Notes: a model not told the origin generated them from the letters alone. A DNA stretch of 20,305 bases from Planctomycetota bacterium (GCA_027295365.1 JAPULD010000296.1:1-20305), one strand, 5' to 3'; numbered from the stretch's first letter, positions 1-8,879 are shown. Translations and numbers: made by a program.

Positions 1-745
1 CGACGGGTAAGTGCGTCGCCAGAACAGGTGTCGCTCCCATCGCCTTCAGATGACGAGCGATGATCGCGGCTCCCCCATCGTACGAGACTCGCTCATCTAC
101 GCCGACTCGCTCCAACCAGGGATTGGAACCCAAGTCCAAGGCGGTGCAATGCCTGTACCGATCAATAATGGTTTCCCCGACGACCAGTACTCGTTGATTT
201 CGAAATGCTTCGATGCGATTTTCGATCGATTCAATCGTAAATCCCAAATCATCGAGTCGAGTCCTGATCAATGAAATCTGCTCGGAAGCCTTTGCAGCAT
301 TGATCAGTTTTGTCGAACTGAAAACGATCCGGTCCGAAGTGTACGCAACCTGACCACCATACTGTTCGACCATTGCCTGTTCCGCTTGAAATCTCGCATC
401 ACTTGACTGCTCATACTCAGCGCCCTTGACGAACACGTCTGGCTGAAGCAACTCGATCATCTCAATGGCGGTTGGATGAGGACAGACGAAAGCAGATTCG
501 ACGAATCGCAATGCCTCGACAGCTTCAACGCGAAGGCTTTGCGGAATCAGAGGTCGCCCCGGCCCCTTGTTCACGTGTGGGTCCGTCGTCACGGAGACGA
601 ATAGCTTGTCGCCAAACAAGGAAGCTTCACGAAGATGATGGACATGTCCCGGATGCAGCAGATCGAAGCAGCCATGACACAGCACGAGGCGTTCGCCCTG
701 ACTCCGAGCCACTTGAAACTTGGCCATGACCTCATTCAGCATCAT
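1..745 (-). CDS. Nucleotidyltransferase-PfkB kinase fusion (HldE/RfaE-like), 3' end outside window
   Basis: The N-terminal half is a RfaE-type nucleotidyltransferase: the motif CHGCFDLLHPGHVHHL at about residues 23-38 contains the HxGH signature (H31-H34), followed by DPHVNKGPGRPL and FVKGAEY. From about residue 183 a PfkB sugar-kinase domain begins (RVLVVGETIIDRY, then YDGGAAIIARHLKAMGA), and it runs off the window. In E. coli HldE the kinase comes first and the adenylyltransferase second; here the order is reversed. The likely role is phosphorylation and nucleotide activation of a heptose or similar sugar for a surface polysaccharide, since two glycosyltransferases lie just upstream. I chose the start at 745 because it supplies the helix that normally precedes the CxGCFD strand; ATG codons at 742 and 727 are alternatives. 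It starts 28 bp after the GT4 gene stop, so it is probably the last visible gene of the operon. The substrate is not readable from the sequence. Confidence 0.85.
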   Translation of the reverse strand, partial: MMLNEVMAKFQVARSQGERLVLCHGCFDLLHPGHVHHLREASLFGDKLFVSVTTDPHVNKGPGRPLIPQSLRVEAVEALRFVESAFVCPHPTAIEMIELLQPDVFVKGAEYEQSSDARFQAEQAMVEQYGGQVAYTSDRIVFSSTKLINAAKASEQISLIRTRLDDLGFTIESIENRIEAFRNQRVLVVGETIIDRYRHCTALDLGSNPWLERVGVDERVSYDGGAAIIARHLKAMGATPVLATHLPV

Positions 746-773
746 TGAATCAGTCGTCTCATCCACCGCAGGA

Positions 774-2102
774 TCATCGGGTCGGTACGACCTGAGGCGT
801 GAAATTGCGAGGCCTCATCGTCTCAACCTGCACTTGACGACGACTTTGACGCTCCAGACTCTCGATGTCAGCGAGCCAGGATTTCATGGTGTCGATCATC
901 TCGACATTGGCGTCCGAGTTGAACCGAGATTTCAGGCCATGACATGAATGGATGAAGGTTTCGAACGAATCCAGACATCGATGTGGAGAACAAGCTTCAA
1001 CCAGTTGTTGCCTGATGGCCTGCATGCGTATTTTCCAGGTCGCCGATTGCTGGAGCACCTGGATCTGGCATTGGGCCAGGGCATCTGCATTTCCCGCAGG
1101 AACAGTTGCCAATCCTGACACCCAATCCACGATCCCGACCTGGTCGGACACGATCAATGGCCTGGTTCGCAAAATGGCCTCCGCCGCGACGTAGGAGAAT
1201 CCATCAAAGCGGCTGGGGACCACCACCAGGGCAGACCGATCGATCGCTTCAAGCGTCTTGGCATGGGACAAATGCCCTCGCCAGATGAAGCGGCGTCGAT
1301 GCTGGGGGTCGATCAACGAGTACACGTGTGCCGCGAGACTGGTACCTTCGGGACCATTGGGGGTGTCGTGCCCGATCAATTCCGCCCTGACGTCACGAAC
1401 CTGACGAAACACGCGATTGAGGCTTCGCGCCCAGACGTCGGGTCCTTTGTGAGAGTCCACATCACCAACCAAGACGATGACCGGCTCGTGTGATTCAAAG
1501 TCTGAAGTCTGCAGGGGATCGATGAGGGGTGGTATTGCGCATGAATACTCAAGAGGGCCGATGGAATCCAAGAGCACATTGCTGGCCCCGATCACGCCAT
1601 CGGCGTGAGACAACGCAAGCCTTTCCCACTCGTGGTAGATGGACCGTCCAAACCGATTTGAGTCGTATCCCGAAACAGTTTCCGCCAAGGCCATGGGACC
1701 ATGCGCCATCACGAGGAAGGGAACGCCAACAAAATGATGCCGCACGGCTCGACTGCAAATCGACACCAGCCCCTCCGCCTGAATATCCATGAACAGCACC
1801 GCATCGTAATTCGGCTCACACGTGAGCAGGAACTCCGCCACCCCCAGCGACCACAAGCCATACCGATATGGCCTGATCCGCTCGATGCGACGTAAAACAG
1901 GTACGCGTTCTTGAAAATCAGAATGCTCATCGAGCGTTGAGATCTCGAAATTCGTTGACGCTGGAGTCGGATCGCCCCCACGCCTTGTCATCAAATCCAA
2001 GTGCCACCCGGCCAGTCGTGCCGCATCGACAAATGACTGAACAGAAGTGCCAATCCCCCCCTGCTCGGGATGATGTCTCGCGCTGACTACCAAAAGCCTC
2101 AT
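774..2102 (-). CDS. GT4-family glycosyltransferase
   Basis: A 442-aa protein with the two Rossmann-like halves of a GT-B glycosyltransferase. The N-terminus (MRLLVVSARHHPEQGGIGTS) is the usual acceptor-side strand and glycine loop. The second half starts near residue 207 with VIVLVGDVDSHKGPDVW. The donor-binding motif PSRFDGFSYVAAEAI at residues 296-310 matches the GT4 EX7E region, with Asp300 in place of the first Glu and Glu308 as the second. GT4 enzymes are cytoplasmic retaining transferases that use nucleotide sugars. A GGAG ribosome-binding site lies 5 bp before the ATG, and the start is only 11 bp behind the stop of the preceding glycosyltransferase gene, so co-transcription is very likely. 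Donor and acceptor are unknown. Confidence 0.9.
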   Translation of the reverse strand: MRLLVVSARHHPEQGGIGTSVQSFVDAARLAGWHLDLMTRRGGDPTPASTNFEISTLDEHSDFQERVPVLRRIERIRPYRYGLWSLGVAEFLLTCEPNYDAVLFMDIQAEGLVSICSRAVRHHFVGVPFLVMAHGPMALAETVSGYDSNRFGRSIYHEWERLALSHADGVIGASNVLLDSIGPLEYSCAIPPLIDPLQTSDFESHEPVIVLVGDVDSHKGPDVWARSLNRVFRQVRDVRAELIGHDTPNGPEGTSLAAHVYSLIDPQHRRRFIWRGHLSHAKTLEAIDRSALVVVPSRFDGFSYVAAEAILRTRPLIVSDQVGIVDWVSGLATVPAGNADALAQCQIQVLQQSATWKIRMQAIRQQLVEACSPHRCLDSFETFIHSCHGLKSRFNSDANVEMIDTMKSWLADIESLERQSRRQVQVETMRPRNFTPQVVPTR

Positions 2103-2113
2103 CGCAGCTCCAT

Positions 2114-4585
2114 TCAGAAATTCAGTCCAGATTCAAAGAGTCTCGTATCGTGCAATTCGATACCACGATCAGGCTTGAACCGGTGGACATCATCATCTAG
2201 CCCACGGAAGTGGCTCAGGATCGATCTGACCAGTGCGTCATACGTGTCATGCTCGATTACCGAGGCTCGCATCGGCCCGCTCAGTTCGGCTCTCGCCTCC
2301 GGGTCATCAACAAACAGATCAAGTCTCTCGTGCATTTCCGATTCCGTCCGGAAGCTGGTTTGCTCGTACCCGGGAAGATCACCCGCCACTCTTCTGGGTA
2401 AATGTTCCAACGTACAGAGGCGTCGCATCAGCGCTTCGTCATCGTTGTCATGCCGAGGCAGATTGAAGGTCAGCTCCTGAAGATGCATCTGCCTCTTTCG
2501 GATCGGATCGATCATGGAAGCGAGACGAAGCCCCTCCAACCGTTCGATACTGTTCAGCGTCGAATCAAGTTCATGGTCATGACCTCGCCTCTCCATGATG
2601 CCATTCAGATCAAGTCGATCTCGATAGAGCTGATCACGAAGTTTTGAGTACTGAATTCGCAACACATCCGCGGGATTGAATCGAGTGAGCATGAATCCGC
2701 CACTGGCGAGCCCATCGAGCAGACGCTGGTGAAGGGATCCATACCCATTGACCTGAAGATTGATGGCCGACGCCTGATAGACGGCTCGCAAGGGACGCCC
2801 ATTTTCTATCTCGCCTCGGGCGTGCCTTGCCAACGATGGATGTGTGTCCCAACCCTTGCCATACAGATTCAGAGATCGGTTTTTCGATTCTGCCCACGCT
2901 GACGCCCACTGCAGCGTTTGATGCCTCAGCAGGCGATCGTACAGGACCAGTGAATTCTGCAGCAATACCGCCAAGCGAATTTCACGACTGACATCCTCGC
3001 ATTTCGCATCACCTTCCGCCTCCTGCAACATCGCGGCGAGATCGATGCTCCGAATGTATGGCTTCGTATCGAGCGCAACCTTCATGCGTTCGAGCATCAG
3101 TTCCAGACAAGTCGCATGCTCCGGAATCCAGCCTCGGGTCAGGTCGATCAGGAGAGCTTCAGGCGTCGCAGAACCATGCGATACATACGACACATCACAC
3201 CGATAGGCATCCAGTTCAGTCGCATCGAGCGGCTCAGCGCAGTACGTATCGGGATCGGTCAGATTGCTCGTCTCAAGGTACCGCTCGCTCGGATACTCGA
3301 ATTGCCTCGACATCAGCTCCCGGGATTGGCCCAACACGAGATCCAATTGCGTGACCGACCGGCCCGATTCTCGACTCCAGAGCCTTGGCATGTGATCCTG
3401 GATCCAGCACACATAAGGCAGATTGGGATGAACCTCGCCATCCAGTTCATTGCGAAGATGATTGATGACCACCACCATGTCATAGTCGCGATGGGCCAAC
3501 GAACTCGCCACCGCGACCATGCTCGTGTGCTCGTGGGGTTCCATGACGAGATCGAATGAACAACCCGCTCGATCGAATGCACTTTTCAGATCGCGCATCG
3601 CGTATTGCATCACGCTTGAATGCCGTGTGGTCAAACCCAGAATCTGCAATGCTGGCTCGACAACTCCCGCTTTCTGGTATCGCAGTGCCCACGACTCGCT
3701 CGTTTCGCCTTCGTATCGCTCTCGCTGCCTGACGATGGACTCCTGGGCCATGGCTTTCCGAGATTCGCCAATCCGCTTCAGCATTTCCCGAGGGGGTTCG
3801 GGCAAAGGTGGATATTCCCGACCATTGGCTGCGATTTGAGTGGGCAGCATTTGCGAGGGGTTGTCGATCAGTCGCTGCTCGTATTGCTCGATCGCGTCTG
3901 GTCCCGCGTACACACCGATGCGAGGCCCCTCAAAAATGACGGGATCGACAATTCGCCTCAGCCACACCCCCAGCACATCGATATCAGGCTCAATCAAGTC
4001 GATCGGCGGGGCGAAGCCAGATTCCGCCCTCCATTCGACCAATGTGTTCCATACGTCATCCCGAGGCACCCCCAGCAGCAGGAATGACATCGTATTGCAC
4101 CCATCGTCGTTGATCAGCGTTTGAAGGTCCGCGGGACCGGCGATCTCAGGCAGTGCCGGGATGAAGCCTCCCCCTTCATCAAGCTTCATGGCGACACAAT
4201 GACCTTGCTCGGTCCGGAAGATCTCGACCCGTCGTCCCGAAGCTTCGATTTGATTTGTCAATGGCATCAAATGGACACGCGACTCAAGCAGCGTGGTCAG
4301 GACTTGCGAAGTCTTTAAGACGGCCTCGCCAATCGTCGCCCCCGGCAGAAGAGCTTCCAGTTTGTCGATCAAGGAATAAAACGCAGGTTGTCTGGTCTTC
4401 AGATCCGGAAGACTGCGCAGAAAACTTGCCCCCACGTGGGGCAGACCTGACTTCACCAATCCCTTGAGCAAGGCCCCGAGCAGTTTTCCATCAAGCTCCT
4501 GATGGCAACGTCGCAAACCATTCTCCAGATCCCTTCCGGTCGTCCGGCGTTCAAGATTCCGAATCAACCGCTCACGATCCGTCAT
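2114..4585 (-). CDS. Large CgeB-like glycosyltransferase with unassigned N-terminal region
   Basis: An 823-aa protein. The C-terminal part resembles the CgeB/Glyco_trans_1_2 group: DYDMVVVINHLRNEL, then LPYVCWIQDHMPRLW, then from about residue 570 LNLYGKGWDTHP followed by YQASAINLQVNGYGSLHQRL and LLDGLASGGFMLTRF. That last block is the hallmark of this group, in which the transferred sugar is read from a short GT-B second half. Roughly residues 1-330 do not resemble a family I recognise; they are soluble, with helical segments and no membrane span. The gene overlaps the preceding methyltransferase gene by 14 bp, which suggests translational coupling, and is followed 11 bp later by the GT4 gene. 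It probably glycosylates a cell-surface polymer or protein; the substrate is unknown. Confidence 0.8.
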   Translation of the reverse strand: MTDRERLIRNLERRTTGRDLENGLRRCHQELDGKLLGALLKGLVKSGLPHVGASFLRSLPDLKTRQPAFYSLIDKLEALLPGATIGEAVLKTSQVLTTLLESRVHLMPLTNQIEASGRRVEIFRTEQGHCVAMKLDEGGGFIPALPEIAGPADLQTLINDDGCNTMSFLLLGVPRDDVWNTLVEWRAESGFAPPIDLIEPDIDVLGVWLRRIVDPVIFEGPRIGVYAGPDAIEQYEQRLIDNPSQMLPTQIAANGREYPPLPEPPREMLKRIGESRKAMAQESIVRQRERYEGETSESWALRYQKAGVVEPALQILGLTTRHSSVMQYAMRDLKSAFDRAGCSFDLVMEPHEHTSMVAVASSLAHRDYDMVVVINHLRNELDGEVHPNLPYVCWIQDHMPRLWSRESGRSVTQLDLVLGQSRELMSRQFEYPSERYLETSNLTDPDTYCAEPLDATELDAYRCDVSYVSHGSATPEALLIDLTRGWIPEHATCLELMLERMKVALDTKPYIRSIDLAAMLQEAEGDAKCEDVSREIRLAVLLQNSLVLYDRLLRHQTLQWASAWAESKNRSLNLYGKGWDTHPSLARHARGEIENGRPLRAVYQASAINLQVNGYGSLHQRLLDGLASGGFMLTRFNPADVLRIQYSKLRDQLYRDRLDLNGIMERRGHDHELDSTLNSIERLEGLRLASMIDPIRKRQMHLQELTFNLPRHDNDDEALMRRLCTLEHLPRRVAGDLPGYEQTSFRTESEMHERLDLFVDDPEARAELSGPMRASVIEHDTYDALVRSILSHFRGLDDDVHRFKPDRGIELHDTRLFESGLNF

Positions 4586-6281
4586 GCGTACTGCCGTCCT
4601 TTCTCCGTTCCATCACCACGAGCCCGTCCACGAGAGTCATCGCCTTGAATCGTTCATCCTGCACAATGTTCTCGGCAAAAACGCGCCACACGCTGTATCG
4701 CTCGATGGTCACATCGTGAATCAGCAGAGCCCCGCCCGGCCTGACCCGATCGGCATACAGTTCAAAATCAAGAAGCGTCGCATCGTATGTGTGCAGCCCA
4801 TCAATGAAGACCAGGCCAGCCTGCTCGGGGAGCAGTCCCGGGCACCGAGCCGCTTCCTCGCTGGTCATGACGTGCTGGCGCAGTCTATCGAGTTGCCCCT
4901 CTCGCTCGAAAGCGAAACGCATCACATCCCGGGTCGCGGTGTCGGGGTCGATTGAATGCAGCGCTTCCGCTCCCTCGGCCGTGGCCAGGGCCATGAGCAA
5001 GGCGCTGCCTCCCAGCGCCGAGCCGATCTCGATGATTGGCGACTCCAAGGCATAATGCCGAGCCACGATTCCAAGCACCGCTTGTTGGGCTGACGTCTGC
5101 GAGGCGGTGATGTATTCGCACCCATCCACATGCCGACGAAGCATGCGCTCAAAGTCAGTCGTTCCCATCTCCAGGGGATGAGGCGAGGGGAAGACTTCTT
5201 CCACTGCTTCAGGCCAGATGCTTCGGCAGAATTCCCGGGCCGCAAATACGCCCAAGGCCCGCCGATCGTGCAGCGTGACGTAGGTGGTCACGTTTCTGAC
5301 CAATGTCGAAGGGTCGAGCCCACGACGGTTCACTTCATTCCGCACGTCGATCGGCGTGTTGGCGGGGAATGGTTGGAGCGATACGCCCCGATGCAGTTCC
5401 GCAACCTCGACGCCCTGGATTTGTCGTACATCATGGCGATAGGTGGCGATCCCACCCGGCGTCAAGTCTCGCGCCCGGGCAATGGATCCCGTCCATTCCA
5501 GCGACCTTTGGGCGGCGGCATCGACATGCAAGCCATTCATCGTCTCGAAGAATTCTGTCTTTCGGGTGGCGATCGCGTTATCGAAACATGGGAGCCCAAG
5601 AGCCAGAGCCTCGATGAGGATTGAATGCAGCTTTCCATGACGCATGAGTGGCGTCGAAAGGACGCCCGCGATCGCCCCGGCATTGTTCAGATCAGAAACG
5701 AGACGGAATCCATCCCGTTCCGCGGCATGACGTGAAGCGTCGGCATGATCGATGATGACGAATCGATCCATATCGAGTCCGAACTCATCAATAAGACGCC
5801 GAGTCATCATCTTGCCCTGATCGCCATACCCCAGGGTCACCACGTTGTGATCGGATCCGAGGTTGCTCACAAAGTCACTCAGTGCTCGATCATGCCTGGT
5901 CTTGGAATCCGACGAGGCGAGCTTTTCCAAAACGATGTAATGCTCACCTTCGATCCCTCCGGATTCCGCAAGACGTCGTCGAAGAGGATTGTCATCATCG
6001 ACAAACACAAAGCACACGCCCGGCGTGGGAGCAATGGCATGGGCTGGCCAGTGAGGCAAGACGCCTCCCCCCGAATGAGACATGTCAGACGTCTGAAACA
6101 GCCTCGGATCCTCAAGCACATATTTCCGAGAGACGGTACAAGTCATTTCACACGGAAGTTCCCCAAAAGCTGCCGTCGCCCCACAGAAGACGATGGCAGC
6201 GTATTCACCTCGGCCAATCGCATGTTCAAGGGCGATTCGTGGCTGGCTGGTGGGCAACGCGACATGCTCGAGTGACGACAT
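4572..6281 (-). CDS. Two-domain protein: Rossmann-like N-terminus plus SAM-dependent methyltransferase
   Basis: A 569-aa protein. The C-terminal domain (about residues 395-560) is a class I methyltransferase of the Methyltransf_24 type: SAM motif I is IIEIGSALGGSALLMALA (416-433), the acidic strand end is HSIDPD (442-447), then VFIDGLHTYD (491-500) and RPGGALLIHDV (514-524). The FIDGxHxY and GGxxxxHD motifs are typical of sugar methyltransferases in glycan clusters. The N-terminal region contains a second nucleotide-binding-like strand, NVVTLGYGDQGKMMTRRL (146-163), followed by a segment ending in a glycosyltransferase-like stretch, LIEALALGLPCFDNA (222-236). I do not recognise a named family for residues 1-390. 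It is the first gene of the operon, and its end overlaps the next start by 14 bp. A GGAGGGG sequence lies 16 bp before the ATG, rather far for a ribosome-binding site. Confidence 0.75.
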   Translation of the reverse strand: MSSLEHVALPTSQPRIALEHAIGRGEYAAIVFCGATAAFGELPCEMTCTVSRKYVLEDPRLFQTSDMSHSGGGVLPHWPAHAIAPTPGVCFVFVDDDNPLRRRLAESGGIEGEHYIVLEKLASSDSKTRHDRALSDFVSNLGSDHNVVTLGYGDQGKMMTRRLIDEFGLDMDRFVIIDHADASRHAAERDGFRLVSDLNNAGAIAGVLSTPLMRHGKLHSILIEALALGLPCFDNAIATRKTEFFETMNGLHVDAAAQRSLEWTGSIARARDLTPGGIATYRHDVRQIQGVEVAELHRGVSLQPFPANTPIDVRNEVNRRGLDPSTLVRNVTTYVTLHDRRALGVFAAREFCRSIWPEAVEEVFPSPHPLEMGTTDFERMLRRHVDGCEYITASQTSAQQAVLGIVARHYALESPIIEIGSALGGSALLMALATAEGAEALHSIDPDTATRDVMRFAFEREGQLDRLRQHVMTSEEAARCPGLLPEQAGLVFIDGLHTYDATLLDFELYADRVRPGGALLIHDVTIERYSVWRVFAENIVQDERFKAMTLVDGLVVMERRKDGSTHDGS

Positions 6282-6388
6282 CAGAATGTTATCGGCCCCT
6301 CCAGTGCCATGACATGACTATTGACCTGGACTCGAGGGGCTCAAATCCCTCAGCCTGAGGGCGGTTCAAGCCGAGCCCATTCCGCTTT
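6282..6388. promoter_or_regulatory. Divergent intergenic region with a GC-rich palindrome
   Basis: This 107-bp gap separates the polysaccharide operon (minus strand) from the YceH gene (plus strand), so promoters for both should lie here. The palindrome CCCTCAG-C-CTGAGGG at 6347-6361 has seven-base arms and could be an operator or an mRNA hairpin ahead of yceH. A TTGACC at 6321-6326 could be a -35 box for the plus strand, but no good -10 box stands at the right distance. Assignment of promoters is tentative. Confidence 0.35.
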
Positions 6389-6400
6389 ATGATGTCATGC

Positions 6401-7072
6401 ATGATCCAACTCTCCCCCAATGAAAGTCGTGTGCTGAGTGTGCTCATTGAAAAAGCCCAGACCACGCCCCAGCAATATCCCCTGACCCTCAACTCGCTCA
6501 TCACCGGGAGCAATCAGAAGAGCAATCGTGAACCGGTACTCACGCTCTCGGAGGATGATGTGCTCGATGCGATCGACGGACTTCGAGTCAAGGGTCTCAT
6601 GAGGGAAGTGATGCTTACGGGCAGTCGGGTGCAGAAATTTCGCCACGTGGCGCGTGAAGGTCTGGATGTAGGCACGAATGAACTGGTGGTGCTGGCTGAA
6701 TTGTTGATGCGTGGCCCCCAGACAGTCGGCGAACTTCGTACCCGGGCCTCACGAATGCATCCCCTCGAATCCACGGACATCGTCAAGAACCTCCTTGATC
6801 ACATGATGTCGCTTGAGGAGCCGATGGTCCGCGAGTTGCCTCCCGTCCCGGGCAGTCGCGCAGCGCGATACGTTCAATTGCTTTGTCCCAACTTGCATCC
6901 ACTCGGGGCCACGAGCTCACAAGCCATCTCGCCATCGGCCCGGGACGCGTCCGTTCCCGATCTGGCCGATCGGGTTGAGAAACTCGAGGATGAGGTCGCC
7001 AAACTCACGAGGCAACTTCAAGTGCTCACCCAGGCACTGGGAGGAACCGCATCGCCCTCGGACGATGACTGA
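6401..7072 (+). CDS. yceH: YceH/DUF480 family protein
   Basis: The protein of 223 aa matches the YceH (DUF480) family from end to end: the opening LSPNESRVLSVLIEKAQTTP, then QYPLTLNSLITGSNQKSNRE, then a second winged-helix-like unit with LLMRGPQTVGELRTRASRMH. The C-terminus has a short coiled-coil-like helix (LADRVEKLEDEVAKLTRQLQ), also usual for the family. The two repeats form tandem winged-helix folds; the cellular role is not established. I chose the ATG at 6401 because E. coli YceH begins at the same point (M-x-x-Q-L); in-frame ATGs at 6389 and 6392 would add three or four residues. No clear ribosome-binding site is visible. It stands alone, divergent from the polysaccharide operon. Confidence 0.92.
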   Translation: MIQLSPNESRVLSVLIEKAQTTPQQYPLTLNSLITGSNQKSNREPVLTLSEDDVLDAIDGLRVKGLMREVMLTGSRVQKFRHVAREGLDVGTNELVVLAELLMRGPQTVGELRTRASRMHPLESTDIVKNLLDHMMSLEEPMVRELPPVPGSRAARYVQLLCPNLHPLGATSSQAISPSARDASVPDLADRVEKLEDEVAKLTRQLQVLTQALGGTASPSDDD

Positions 7073-7399
7073 ACCGGGCTGAAAAGCGATTTCAAGGGCC
7101 GAGTGAAAGTGCACGCCATGTTCCATCGAAGCCCATTGATAACAAACAGCCTTGAGCTACCCAACAGTGCCGTTTTTCGCTCTGAGTATTGAAGCTGTGA
7201 GGAATTTTATAATTCGCCGGGGAAAAAATTCAAAAAAATGAGATTTTGAAGCCTGATCAACCCGGCCGCGGCATAGAGCCGGTTGAGAAGAGACTTTTTT
7301 GGCACACCTCAATATGTGCCAAACCAATTTACTGCGTGGTATGGATGCCAAAGGGATTGCTTCGACCCGGCTTCAAATCGAAGCGGAAGAGAGAGAATC
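7073..7399 (+). promoter_or_regulatory. AT-rich leader with three inverted repeats before the PEP-CTERM gene
   Basis: This 327-bp gap holds no gene. It contains an exact TATAAT at 7208-7213, without a convincing -35 partner. Downstream are three inverted repeats: TTCAAAA/TTTTGAA (7229-7235 and 7244-7250), TTTGGCACA/TGTGCCAAA (7298-7306 and 7315-7323, 8-bp spacer) and GCTTCGA/TCGAAGC (7359-7365 and 7378-7384). The last ends a few bases before the purine-rich ribosome-binding site GGAAGAGAGAG and could fold in the mRNA. The middle repeat looks most like a protein operator. Functions are inferred only from position and symmetry. Confidence 0.4.
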
Positions 7400-8215
7400 A
7401 TGCGCAAGCAATTTATGGCCGCTTTCGGAACCCTGTCCCTTTTCCTAGTCTGGGGTCCATCGGTTCACGCCGATCTGGTTGACATCGTCTCGGAACACGT
7501 GGATTTCAGTCAGGGTTATGTCAATGCGGACGGTTCGCTTTACAACGGCATCGGAGCCTCTTCGATCAATTCGATCGTCAGCAATCAATGGGCGACGTTT
7601 ACACAGAACTTCGTCACGCTTCGGTTCTATGCCGTCTACGACAATCCCGCCGACCGGATGGTGTTTTTCGGATCGACATCCTTGATGCCACTCGATATCG
7701 GAATCATCAGTCCGTCGGGGCAGCAATTCTTCGACCCGGTCACGAGCAACATTCTGCCTCCTGACCTGCTGACCAGCATCGCGAACACGAATCATGCCTT
7801 TGATTCATTTCTGACGATCGGGGCCGCAAACTGGAGGGATGTGCCTCAAACGCAACTCGGCCTGTTCGCGACCCCCACCATGCCCACCACGATGCTCAAC
7901 GGCCTGCACGTCGCGCCAGACGCGGACGGCATCGCCCTTGTTCCCACCTACGATCACGATGGCAATCCGGGGACGCCCAATATCGACAACCCCTTGTCGA
8001 TACCCGACGCCTCAGGCCGCGTGCTCTACGCCCAGATCACCGTCCCGCGCGGCACGCAATTCTCCTTCAACGGCACGATCGGTTTTCGTCCTGACGGATC
8101 CGGTATTGAAATCAGGCAGGCCTTCTCGTTTGCCTCAGTGCCCATCCCCGGAGCCTTGTCACTTTTGGTCTGCTCGGCCGTGATGGGACGATCCCGTCGT
8201 CGTCGATCGACGTAA
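7400..8215 (+). CDS. Exported PEP-CTERM-type protein of unknown function
   Basis: A 271-aa protein. Residues 1-24 form a signal peptide (MRKQFMAAFGTLSLFLVW, cleavage likely after VHA). The C-terminal 25 residues have the three parts of a PEP-CTERM-like sorting signal: VPIPG, a short hydrophobic helix (ALSLLVCSAVMG) and a basic end (RSRRRR). Such tails are recognised and cleaved by exosortase-family transpeptidases, and the proteins end up on the surface or in the matrix. The middle region is β-rich with no recognised domain. I chose the ATG at 7400 because it is preceded by GGAAGAGAGAG and gives a clean signal peptide; a longer open frame upstream would cover the leader repeats. The gene converges on the regulator gene downstream, with 22 bp between the stop codons. 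The match to VPxPGA-type tails is good but the PEP core is degenerate. Confidence 0.8.
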   Translation: MRKQFMAAFGTLSLFLVWGPSVHADLVDIVSEHVDFSQGYVNADGSLYNGIGASSINSIVSNQWATFTQNFVTLRFYAVYDNPADRMVFFGSTSLMPLDIGIISPSGQQFFDPVTSNILPPDLLTSIANTNHAFDSFLTIGAANWRDVPQTQLGLFATPTMPTTMLNGLHVAPDADGIALVPTYDHDGNPGTPNIDNPLSIPDASGRVLYAQITVPRGTQFSFNGTIGFRPDGSGIEIRQAFSFASVPIPGALSLLVCSAVMGRSRRRRST

Positions 8216-8237
8216 CATCCACCCTCTTCAGTATTTT

Positions 8238-8879
8238 TCAACCCACAATCCGATACACACAGCGATCGCCATCCGTCATCAGGTGGTGAATTCGCTCAAC
8301 ATTCACGTCTCGACCAAGGACTTTCCGGAAGACGTCAAGTTCGGCATTACAGAATCCCTGGCAAGTCTTGGCCGCATCGCAGATCGGGCAATGATGCTCG
8401 ATGAGCAGGTATTGACCTGGTTTCTCTTGCTCGACCTCCGCCATATATCCCTCTGCGCTGCGCAAGGCGGCCAACGCCTCGACTCTCTTCTTGAGCGAGG
8501 CACCCTTCGGAATCATGGTCCTGTAATGACTCACCTGCTCTTTTGACCTGACTTCGATGATTTGCAGTAGCCCATCCTCCCCCAAAGCCTTGCGGGTGGC
8601 GTTGATCAGGTCCACCGTCAAGTCGGCGTGGTGATCTGGAAAAAGATCGTCGGCAAGATCCGTGAGGGACCAGAGCGAGGAGGGCCGCCCTCGACCATTG
8701 GGCTTGAGTGGCTTCGATTCGACCAGCCCAAGTTCTTCCAGGGCTCCCAGATGCTGACGGATCGCCACGTCGGTCAATTGCAATTGGGATGCGATATTCA
8801 CCGCCGTCAGGGCCGTCTGACGTTTGAGCAGGTCCAGAACCTTGCGTTTGGCGTCGGAAATCGTGGTTTCAGGGGCCAT
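8238..8879 (-). CDS. COG2345/SufR-like winged-helix regulator with C-terminal cysteine cluster
   Basis: A 213-aa protein. Residues 12-56 form a winged helix-turn-helix (TAVNIASQLQLTDVAIRQHL), followed by the wing NGRGRPSSLW (61-70). The C-terminal domain carries Cys164, Cys167, Cys173, Cys177 and Cys207 in the pattern HHCPICDAAKTCQGFC plus RCVYRI. This layout is shared with COG2345 regulators, and SufR of cyanobacteria uses C-terminal cysteines to bind an iron-sulphur cluster. An Fe-S or metal-sensing repressor is therefore the best guess. It is divergent from the VOC-family gene with 108 bp between them, so that gene and itself are its likely targets. The ligand is unproven. It is not an ArsR type, because the wing and the C-terminal domain differ. 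Confidence 0.82.
   Translation of the reverse strand: MAPETTISDAKRKVLDLLKRQTALTAVNIASQLQLTDVAIRQHLGALEELGLVESKPLKPNGRGRPSSLWSLTDLADDLFPDHHADLTVDLINATRKALGEDGLLQIIEVRSKEQVSHYRTMIPKGASLKKRVEALAALRSAEGYMAEVEQEKPGQYLLIEHHCPICDAAKTCQGFCNAELDVFRKVLGRDVNVERIHHLMTDGDRCVYRIVG

Noticed and set aside
6339..6380. tRNA-like segment (GGTTCAAGCC with a nearby stem)
   Set aside because: No acceptor stem, anticodon arm or full clover-leaf can be built around it.
7297..7323. TTGGCAC as a sigma-54 -24 box
   Set aside because: No TTGC-like -12 box stands at the required spacing; the 9-bp inverted repeat explains the sequence better.
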